From an uncultured Tenacibaculum sp. (GTDB lineage Bacteria > Bacteroidota > Bacteroidia > Flavobacteriales > Flavobacteriaceae), in the NCBI GenBank assembly GCA_947497895.1, contig CANMIL010000002.1, positions 434,001 to 498,000 on the forward strand: DNA of 64,000 nucleotides. Reading direction: 5' to 3'. The position numbers were made by a program, and so were the translations under genes. Position 1 is the first letter of the stretch, and every line of letters begins with the position of its first letter. Under the pieces are notes generated by a model. It did not search any database. It saw only the letters and a list, made by a program, of their open reading frames with translations, and was not told the origin of the DNA. Below are positions 7,392-13,993 of this stretch, piece after piece.

Positions 7392-8717
7392 TTGAAAACT
7401 AAAATTGTATTATTGGTAACCCTGTTATCAACTTGTAGTCTTTTTGCTCAAAAACAATGGACTTTAAAAGAATGTGTAGATTACGCATTAAAAAATAACA
7501 TTACTATAAAACAAAACGAACTTAATGTAAATTTAGCGGAGAAAGATGTTGCGATTGCAAAAGGTAACTTCTTGCCAGATTTAAATGGAGGAGCAAATGG
7601 TAGTTTTACTTCTGGTTTATCTCAAGATCGTAGTGGGGTTTTAAAGAATACTCAGAATTTTAATAGTAGTTTTAATTTGTCAAGTGGTACTACTGTATTT
7701 AATGGGTTTCGAAATTTAAATACTTATAAGCAAGCAAAGTTGGGAGTTGAATCTAGTAAATTAGATTTAGAGGTAATAAAAAACGATATCGTTCTTAGAG
7801 TTACGAACACTTATTTGAATGCTTTGTTTGCGAAAGAAAACTTAGAGGTAGCGAAAACTCAGTTTGAGATAAGTAATAAACAAATTGAAAGGGCTCAGGC
7901 TCAGTTTGATGCTGGAGCAATTCCCAAGGGTGATTTATTAAATGTAAAATCAACTGCGGCAAATGATTTACAAAATGTTGTAAATCAGGAAAACGCTTTG
8001 AATTTAGCTTTGTTGCAATTAGCGCAATTGCTCCAAGTTTCGATTGATAATTTCAATGTAGAAAAAATTGAAATAAACGTGCCGTCTTCAACCTTATACT
8101 ATAGTGATTCAAAACAGGTGTTAGATAATGCATTACAGAATAGACCTGAAATTAAAAGGGCAAAATTAGCTATAGATAATGCTGATTTTAATATTAAACT
8201 TTCTAAGGGAGCTTATTTACCAACGTTTTCGTTGAGTTTAGGAATGGGGAGTTCATACTTTCATCAATTTAATAATATAATATTTCCAAATGATAATTTT
8301 TTCAGTCAGATAAATGATAGAATGCAATATAGTGTTGGAGCTTCATTGAACATACCAATATTTAATAGATTTCAAACAAAGAATCGAGTGGCAAAGTCTA
8401 TGGTTAGTAGAAAGGTTTCTGAAATTGCTCTGGAGAACGAAAAACTTCAATTGCAACAAACTATAGAGCAAGCTTATTTGGATGCTAAGGCAGCAGCTAA
8501 AACTTTCGAAGCAGCTGAAATTTCTTTAGAAGCGCAGAAAGAAGCTTTCAAAAATGCACAAGTTAGTTATGATTACGGTTCAATGACTCAATTTGATTTT
8601 GATCAAGTTCGTAACAGATTGGTAAACGCTGAGGGAGCAATGATTAGAGCTAAATACGATTACGTTTTCAAAACCAAGGTATTAAAGTTCTACTTTGGAG
8701 AATCTATAGTAGATTAA
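7392..8717 (+). CDS. TolC family outer-membrane efflux protein
   Basis: A 441-residue TolC-type channel protein. It begins MKTKIVLLVTLLSTCSLFAQ (signal peptide, TTG start) and then KQWTLKECVDYALKNNITIKQNELN, the standard opening of flavobacterial TolC proteins. Two outer-membrane efflux repeats follow, each made of long alpha-helical coiled coils (VAKTQFEISNKQIERAQAQF, GAIPKGDLLNVKSTAANDLQ; and QNRPEIKRAKLAIDNADFNI, EKLQLQQTIEQAYLDAKAAA). The trimer forms the outer-membrane and periplasmic duct for RND or ABC exporters. No inner-membrane pump gene is adjacent: the next gene is tsaB and a terminator lies between them, so its partner pump must be encoded elsewhere. Confidence 0.92.
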   Translation: MKTKIVLLVTLLSTCSLFAQKQWTLKECVDYALKNNITIKQNELNVNLAEKDVAIAKGNFLPDLNGGANGSFTSGLSQDRSGVLKNTQNFNSSFNLSSGTTVFNGFRNLNTYKQAKLGVESSKLDLEVIKNDIVLRVTNTYLNALFAKENLEVAKTQFEISNKQIERAQAQFDAGAIPKGDLLNVKSTAANDLQNVVNQENALNLALLQLAQLLQVSIDNFNVEKIEINVPSSTLYYSDSKQVLDNALQNRPEIKRAKLAIDNADFNIKLSKGAYLPTFSLSLGMGSSYFHQFNNIIFPNDNFFSQINDRMQYSVGASLNIPIFNRFQTKNRVAKSMVSRKVSEIALENEKLQLQQTIEQAYLDAKAAAKTFEAAEISLEAQKEAFKNAQVSYDYGSMTQFDFDQVRNRLVNAEGAMIRAKYDYVFKTKVLKFYFGESIVD

Positions 8718-8750
8718 TGTACAGGGGAAAATTAAATATTAATCTATATA

Positions 8751-8780
8751 AAACCTTACCAAATTGGTAAGGTTTTTTTT
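8751..8780 (+). terminator. Intrinsic terminator after the TolC-type gene
   Basis: AAACCTTACC (8751-8760) pairs with GGTAAGGTTT (8766-8775) around an AAATT loop, followed by a T-run to 8780. Confidence 0.88.
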
Positions 8781-8793
8781 ATGATTATCTTTG
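8763..8793 (+). promoter_or_regulatory. Promoter of tsaB
   Basis: ATTG at 8763-8766 and TATCTTTG at 8786-8793 are spaced by 19 nt, the Bacteroidota pattern. The -33 half lies inside the upstream terminator hairpin, so termination and initiation are tightly packed. The GTG start follows about 16 nt after the predicted transcription start. Confidence 0.6.
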
Positions 8794-8812
8794 TCGTTTT
8801 AAAGGAATTTCT

Positions 8813-9490
8813 GTGGCATTAATATTAAATATTGAAACGGCAACTAAGAATTGTTCAGTAAGTGTAGGAAAAGAGGGAAAGCTTTTAGCTATTAAAGAAT
8901 TAAATGATGGAAATTATTCACATGCTGAGAAATTACATCCTTTTATTCAAGAGGTTTTAAATGAATCTGGAATTCAAATCAATGATTTGGATGCTGTGGC
9001 TATAAGCAAAGGGCCAGGTTCGTATACTGGTTTAAGAATTGGTGTTTCAGCTGCTAAGGGATTATGTTTTGCTAACGATATTCCATTGATAGCATTGGAA
9101 ACATTACATTCGTTGGCTACAAGTATTAATATTAAAAGCGGATACATTGTTCCAATGCTAGACGCTAGACGTATGGAGGTATATTCTGCAGTATATAACA
9201 TAGATTATTCACAACAAAGAGAAATTCAAGCTGAAATTATTAATGAAGAGTCATTCGTTACTTTATTAGAAAATAATGAAGTACACTTTTTAGGAGATGG
9301 AGCAAATAAATGCAAAGAAGTGATTACAAGTGACAATGCTATTTTTTACGATCATAAGTTTCCTTCTTCTCACGAAATGGTCGAGTTAAGTTATACTAAG
9401 TTTCAGGAAAATAAGTTTGAAGATGTGGCGTATTTCGAGCCATTTTATCTGAAAGATTTTGTTGTTACACCTGAAAAGAAAAAGGTTTAG
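8813..9490 (+). CDS. tsaB: tRNA threonylcarbamoyladenosine biosynthesis protein TsaB
   Basis: A 225-residue ASKHA-fold protein. TsaB is the dimerisation partner of TsaD in the complex that makes the t6A modification at position 37 of ANN-decoding tRNAs. The N-terminal ALILNIETATKNCSVSV and the segment AISKGPGSYTGLRIGVSAA are signature stretches, followed by GLCFANDIPLIALETLHSLA. A second, shorter domain holds PMLDARRMEVYSAVY. The length is normal. It starts at GTG 8813, directly downstream of a compact promoter. The gene is on its own; what follows is about 350 nt without a gene leading to the giant surface protein A. Confidence 0.93.
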   Translation: MALILNIETATKNCSVSVGKEGKLLAIKELNDGNYSHAEKLHPFIQEVLNESGIQINDLDAVAISKGPGSYTGLRIGVSAAKGLCFANDIPLIALETLHSLATSINIKSGYIVPMLDARRMEVYSAVYNIDYSQQREIQAEIINEESFVTLLENNEVHFLGDGANKCKEVITSDNAIFYDHKFPSSHEMVELSYTKFQENKFEDVAYFEPFYLKDFVVTPEKKKV

Positions 9491-9653
9491 TTGCGACTCA
9501 GTCTGCCATAAAACGTTATAAAACAATTGGTTTTCTCCATGGATTTTCGGAAAACTAGTATATTTTGTCGTGAGTTGTTTGTGAATGGTAAAAAGCGTCA
9601 ATAGCTGAAAAAGATTAAGCGGTTGTATTTTAGTTAATCAAAAAGTGTCTTTT

Positions 9654-9684
9654 TTTGCTGGAGTAGTTTTTTCGCGTATCTTTG
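9654..9684 (+). promoter_or_regulatory. Promoter of giant protein gene A
   Basis: TTTG at 9654-9657 and TATCTTTG at 9677-9684 with 19 nt between them. The same spacing and a similar T-rich spacer are found before B, E, F and G. The 160 nt upstream (9491-9653) contain no gene or other structure that I can support, but from about 9550 they resemble the sequence at 13705-13800 upstream of B. Confidence 0.75.
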
Positions 9685-9687
9685 TTC

Positions 9688-9839
9688 CGCCTTTTATTAG
9701 ATACATCCCTCCCAAATTTATTTAATACAAGAATCATAGTAGCTTGTTGTGAAATTTTGGGATTTATGTTGTTTATAAACAGGATCCCTATTAAATTAAG
9801 TTATCTAAGCAATTTTTGTTTTATAAAACTTGTTTAAAA
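9688..9839 (+). promoter_or_regulatory. Structured 5' leader of gene A
   Basis: A leader of about 150 nt that is clearly homologous to the leader of B (13845-13993). It has a C-run TCCCTCCC (9706-9713) shortly after the transcription start, a small hairpin ACAAG/CTTGT at about 9727-9747, and a segment AAATTTTGGG (9752-9761) that can pair with CCCAAATTT (9711-9719). The C-run is also complementary to the GTGGGGG at the start codon (9840-9846), so two alternative pairings are possible. Confidence 0.55.
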
Positions 9840-12800
9840 GTGGGGGAAAATTTTATACTTTGGCTAACCAATTTTGGAGCTAAAAACTTAGGGGAGTATC
9901 TGCAGAAGTTTGGCGTGTTCAACTTTATTTCATGTTTATACCGTAGATCAACAAAAAAAGAATTAAACTTTTGTAGTGTAAGTGGTGTGCCAATCGGTTC
10001 AAAAACTTCAATAATTACACTATTTTCAATCTTATTTTTATCATTTCATAATGTAAATTCTCAAACGACTCGTGGTCGAGGCTATTATTACAATAACCCT
10101 CCTGTTGTTACATCTCCAAATGTTGTTTGGGTAAATGAAAATCATGCGGGGCCAGTGATGAATATTGAGGCATATGACCCTAATCCAGGTGGTCGTTTAA
10201 AGTATTATCTTGTGAATGTATGGGATTCTAATCATTTTACTTTAGATCGCTATAGTGGTGAGTTACGTTTCATTGTACCTCCAGATTATGAAGCACCTCA
10301 TGATAGTAATGGTGATAATAGGTATAAAATTAAGGTTAAAGTAATTGATTGTTATGGAGCCTGTGGTTATAAATGTATATATATCAAAGTTAAAGATGTA
10401 GATGAGTTTTCATGTGCTAACCCAAATCCTGAAGATGATCCTGATGGAGATGGGATTCATAATGATTGTGATTTAGACGATGATAATGATGGTATTTTAG
10501 ACGTAGATGAATTTCAAAGTTCAGCTTCTGCGATTAATAATCCACCTCACTCAGATGCCGTTAATTGGGTTTTCGATGGTTTTCAAATATTTGTTATAGG
10601 AGGTAATACCAACGGTTTGGGATATAAGGAGTCGGGCTTTCAACAGGCTGTCGCTAACCAAGGTAAATCTTTGGTTGCACTTAATAACTTAAATGACTTT
10701 AGTGCTACTCGTACTGGTCCGGGTACAGCAATATATAGTACGGTGAGTTTTCCAAATGGTTCCATGAGATACAGTTCAAATACGAGCAGTAATTATGCTG
10801 AATTTAAGGATACCACTTTGCAAAATATAGTTTCAGGAAACTCAGGCGATGCTGCTTTTGTTGTTCCTGAATATGGAATGTGTCATACTAATTATTACAA
10901 AATAGACATAGATTTCAATACTTCTGTAAATGCATTCAATATAGATCTAACAGATATTTTTGATATTAGTGTACGTGGGCATTATTGTCCACCAACATTA
11001 AGTTATCAAGTATATGCAGATAATAAGCTAATAGCTTATTTAGAAGGCCAAACGGTGGGCAGTGATAGAACGGGATATGTCAAAGTCTATGATGCAAATG
11101 GAAGTTTCAAGAAATCGATAAAGGTAGGTCACAATATTGAAGCGTCAATAGGTTTCAATACAAGTAAGTTGGTTAAAAAAGTAACAATTAGAAATGATAT
11201 TAAGGAAGGGTATTTAAGAAATGTTGCTGACCATATAGGTTTGGATAGCTTCGTTTACAGTACTGATTTTCCTGATTTCGATAAAGATGGAATACCAAAC
11301 CACTTAGATTTAGATAGTGATAATGATGGTATTTATGATGTTGTTGAAGCTGGAACTAGTTCAATGGATGCAAATAATGATGGAACTATTGATAGTATAA
11401 CAAGTACATCAGGAGATACTGATAATGATGGTTTAGCGGATTCAATTGAAGCTATTAACGGTCAAAATACTGGAACATCAGCTAGAGAAACTGCAACTGG
11501 AACGGTGGATTATTTAAATGCTGATAGTGATGGTGACGGATGTAGTGATGCGAATGAAGCTTACAACAATAGTAATACAGATGGGAATGGTGATACTTAT
11601 TACAACCCATCAAATTTAGCTGAACCATTAACCGTTAGTTCTGGAGCAGTAAGAGCTTCTGGTAAAGTGGTGGCTGCATCATATAATACTGGAGATGTGG
11701 CTAAAGTAATTGATGGTAGTTCCATGAACTCCGTTTGTAATAATGATACTTTTGCAGTAAATGATTTTGTGAATACAATTGAAGGACGAGCAGTTACTGG
11801 AAATGTATTAACAAATGATTACGATTTACAGGGAGATGCACAAAGCGTAAAGCCAAATCCTATAGTGAATGTTGCTAACGGAACATTAACGTTAAATTCA
11901 AATGGGAACTTTACATATACACCAAACCCAAACTTTGTTGGAGAAGATACATTTACCTATGAAGTTTGTGATAATAATTCTGCTCAATCATGCAGTAGAG
12001 CTAGTGTGTTTATCGAAGTGCTACCTGAAAGAACAACAAATAACGAGCCACCAATTGCTAACGTTGATACAGGTACTACAAAAGTAGGAATACCTCTTAA
12101 TGGAAACGTAGCAAGTAATGATTTTGATCCAGATGGTGATCCATTAGCTGTAAACACAACACCAGTAAACAATGTAAGTAATGGAGTTTTAACATTAAAT
12201 GCTAACGGTAGTTTTACTTATGTGCCAAATGCTGGATTTATAGGAGCAGATACTTTTATATATCAAATATGTGATAATGGTAGCCCAACACCACTTTGCG
12301 ATACAGCAATTGTAAATATTATAGTTACTCCAGCAACAGAAAATATCACGGTAGCAAATGATGACGCTTATTATACCGTAGGAGATACCGCAAATAACAA
12401 TGTTGAAGGTAATGTTTTGGATAATGATACAGATCCCGAAGGTCATGCGCAAACAGTAAATACAACACCTGTTAGTAATGTGAGTAATGGAACTTTAACA
12501 TTAAATACAAATGGAACCTTTAATTATCAACCAAATGCTGGATTCTTTGGTCAAGACACCTTTAGATATTCGGTTTGTGATAATGGTTCTCCACAGGCAT
12601 GTGATATAGGAACTGTAATTATTTTGGTGGATAAGTTTTTACCTCCAGATTACAGTCCGACATTATTTACTGGAAAGACAATTGTAAATGGTAGTAAGGC
12701 AAAAATTGATTTTGTCATTTTCGTTGGAGAGGCAAACGGACAAAATGAAAATGGATTAAATCCTGTAGAAATTAGAATTGCCGATAGTGATAGATTTATT

Positions 12801-13328
12801 TTCCAATTTGATGAGAACTTAACAACTTTAAATGGAACTAATGTAGACAATTCAGATTGGTCATATAGAAAAGAATCAGGGCTACATAAGTTTACTTACG
12901 TGAAAAGCGGTGGTTTTCAAGGGAATACTGTGTCAAAGATAGGGGTGAAAGCAACATTTAATTCACCTGCAAATTCTAGTGGAAAGGGACCTTTAAAAGT
13001 AACTGTAAAATCGGATTCAGGAGGTCAAACCAATACAAGAAACGATAACGATCAAGATATCATACAATACGCCAACTTAGTTACCAATGGAAATAATGGC
13101 AATGGGAACAACGGTAACGGTTATGGTAATGGAAATAATGGTAACGGCAATGGCAATGGTAATGGGAACAACGGTAACGGTTATGGTAATGGAAATAATG
13201 GTAACGGCAATGGCAATGGCAATGGGAACAACGGTTATGGTTACGGTAATGGAAATAACGGTAACGGTAATGGGAACAATGGCAATGGTAATGGTAACGG
13301 AGGATATGGTGATGATGATGACGATTAA
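9840..13328 (+). CDS. Giant secreted modular protein A (cadherin-like, TSP3, Ig-like, Gly-Asn tail)
   Basis: A 1162-residue secreted protein. I place the start at GTG 9840, because VGENFILW then aligns with the starts of B, E, F and G; a TTG at 9816 is also in frame. Order: long leader (1-54), signal-peptide core TSIITLFSILFLSF (56-70) with cleavage near NSQ, a cadherin-like domain (about 89-195), TSP3 calcium-binding repeat (DPDGDGIHNDCDLDDDNDG), a beta-sandwich module (about 227-477) also present in E, a long TSP3 array, three Ig-like domains of the GNVLTNDYD type (about 639-934), the family C-terminal module (about 936-1080), and a unique Gly/Asn-rich tail ending in DDDDD. Such domain sets are found in surface adhesins. 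The export route is not shown; no type A or B T9SS signal is recognised. Confidence 0.8.
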   Translation: MGENFILWLTNFGAKNLGEYLQKFGVFNFISCLYRRSTKKELNFCSVSGVPIGSKTSIITLFSILFLSFHNVNSQTTRGRGYYYNNPPVVTSPNVVWVNENHAGPVMNIEAYDPNPGGRLKYYLVNVWDSNHFTLDRYSGELRFIVPPDYEAPHDSNGDNRYKIKVKVIDCYGACGYKCIYIKVKDVDEFSCANPNPEDDPDGDGIHNDCDLDDDNDGILDVDEFQSSASAINNPPHSDAVNWVFDGFQIFVIGGNTNGLGYKESGFQQAVANQGKSLVALNNLNDFSATRTGPGTAIYSTVSFPNGSMRYSSNTSSNYAEFKDTTLQNIVSGNSGDAAFVVPEYGMCHTNYYKIDIDFNTSVNAFNIDLTDIFDISVRGHYCPPTLSYQVYADNKLIAYLEGQTVGSDRTGYVKVYDANGSFKKSIKVGHNIEASIGFNTSKLVKKVTIRNDIKEGYLRNVADHIGLDSFVYSTDFPDFDKDGIPNHLDLDSDNDGIYDVVEAGTSSMDANNDGTIDSITSTSGDTDNDGLADSIEAINGQNTGTSARETATGTVDYLNADSDGDGCSDANEAYNNSNTDGNGDTYYNPSNLAEPLTVSSGAVRASGKVVAASYNTGDVAKVIDGSSMNSVCNNDTFAVNDFVNTIEGRAVTGNVLTNDYDLQGDAQSVKPNPIVNVANGTLTLNSNGNFTYTPNPNFVGEDTFTYEVCDNNSAQSCSRASVFIEVLPERTTNNEPPIANVDTGTTKVGIPLNGNVASNDFDPDGDPLAVNTTPVNNVSNGVLTLNANGSFTYVPNAGFIGADTFIYQICDNGSPTPLCDTAIVNIIVTPATENITVANDDAYYTVGDTANNNVEGNVLDNDTDPEGHAQTVNTTPVSNVSNGTLTLNTNGTFNYQPNAGFFGQDTFRYSVCDNGSPQACDIGTVIILVDKFLPPDYSPTLFTGKTIVNGSKAKIDFVIFVGEANGQNENGLNPVEIRIADSDRFIFQFDENLTTLNGTNVDNSDWSYRKESGLHKFTYVKSGGFQGNTVSKIGVKATFNSPANSSGKGPLKVTVKSDSGGQTNTRNDNDQDIIQYANLVTNGNNGNGNNGNGYGNGNNGNGNGNGNGNNGNGYGNGNNGNGNGNGNGNNGYGYGNGNNGNGNGNNGNGNGNGGYGDDDDD
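13084..13327 (+). repeat. Gly-Asn minisatellite at the 3' end of gene A
   Basis: A coding tandem repeat with a 60-bp period (lines starting at 13101, 13161 and 13221 correspond) built from GGTAAC/GGCAAT/GGAAAT hexamers. It encodes NGNGNGNNGNGYGN-type sequence and ends in GGYGDDDDD. None of the other six giant proteins has it. Slippage could change its length in 60-bp or 6-bp steps without shifting the frame. Confidence 0.85.
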
Positions 13329-13329
13329 C

Positions 13330-13563
13330 AAATAATAGAAAGAAAAGAGGTTATTACTTAAATAGAATCTACTGTGATGAAGCAGCTTGGTAACAGTTAC
13401 ACTTACAATTATTAGGATTTTAAATAAATAGTTTGAGTTCTATCATTTAAAATGTTTTTTTAGGTAAAGACTCAAGTGAAAAGTAACCTTTAAAACTAAC
13501 AGAAAAACCATTTATAAAGTCAATCGAATAAAAAAGCGATAACAATCAAGATATAAGAAAAAG
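13330..13563 (+). pseudogene. Relic of a deleted giant-protein gene between A and B
   Basis: The first part (about 13345-13462) is homologous to the intergenic region between B and C (about 21163-21280): both share AGAGGTTA, AATCTACT, GTAACAGTTACAC / ATAACAGTTACAC, ACAATTATTAG and AAATAAATAGTTTGAGTT. The homology stops where the ATG of C would be. The second part (about 13483-13563) resembles the last 80 nt of the family C-terminal module: CCTTTAAAA near 13487 and GCGATAACAATCAAGATATA near 13536 correspond to GACCTTTAAAAGTAAC and AACGATAACGATCAAGATAT at the end of A. I read this as a C-like gene removed by an internal deletion. It has no open frame. Confidence 0.5.
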
Positions 13564-13580
13564 GGGAGTTCCCTTTTTTT
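13557..13580 (+). terminator. Intrinsic terminator downstream of A
   Basis: AAAAAGGG pairs with CCCTTTTT around GAGTT-type loop bases, followed by a T-run to 13580. It separates A and the relic from the B promoter. From 13581 to 13800 I see no gene; the part from about 13705 is homologous to the region upstream of A. Confidence 0.75.
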
Positions 13581-13810
13581 GAGTCTTCTTGCTTTGTTTG
13601 ATAAGGTTTTGATTATAGGTTGTAATGAATGGTAGAATGACGATTAATCTACAAGGTAGAAAAAATGGTGCTTAAAGATGTGCGTTATTTATCAATTTAC
13701 TGATAACTAGTATAGTTGGTGAATATTGGTCTGTGAATGGTAAAAAAGTATCGATAAATGGCGTTAAACATTAAAATATTGTATTTCAACTAATTAAAAC
13801 GTGCTTTTTT

Positions 13811-13841
13811 TTTGCTGGCGTATTTTTTTAGTGTATATTTG
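13811..13841 (+). promoter_or_regulatory. Promoter of giant protein gene B
   Basis: TTTG at 13811-13814 and TATATTTG at 13834-13841 with 19 nt between them. The surrounding sequence (TTTTTTTGCTGG-GTA-TTTTTT) is nearly the same as before A. Confidence 0.75.
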
Positions 13842-13844
13842 ACC

Positions 13845-13993
13845 CGCCTTTAATTAGATGTATACCCCCCAAATTTATTGCACAAGCATGGTAGTAGCTT
13901 GTTGTAAGAGTTTGGGATTCGTGTTTTTTATAAGCATGGTCCCGATTAAATTAAGTTAACAAAACAATTGTTGTTTTATAAAACTTGTTTAAA
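13845..13993 (+). promoter_or_regulatory. Structured 5' leader of gene B
   Basis: Homologous to the A leader over its whole length. CCCCCC at 13865-13870; hairpin ACAAGC/GCTTGT at about 13882-13902; TTTGGG at 13911-13916 can pair with CCCAAA at 13868-13873. The C-run is also complementary to the GTGGGGA start region at 13994-14000. Compared with A, the inner hairpin has gained a base pair. Confidence 0.55.

Noticed and set aside
9491..9601. A minus-strand open frame overlapping the end of tsaB and the gap after it (9386-9601)
   Set aside because: Most of it is antisense to tsaB, and it has no family features or plausible initiation region.
9688..9839. A known riboswitch (c-di-GMP, preQ1, TPP, cobalamin) in the giant-gene leaders
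   Set aside because: I could not match any known aptamer consensus; only the C-run, small hairpins and complementarity with the start region are visible.
13077..13335. Alternative open frames on both strands over the Gly-Asn minisatellite
   Set aside because: Stop-free frames are expected in a hexamer-based repeat; the frame continuous with gene A is the only one linked to a real protein.
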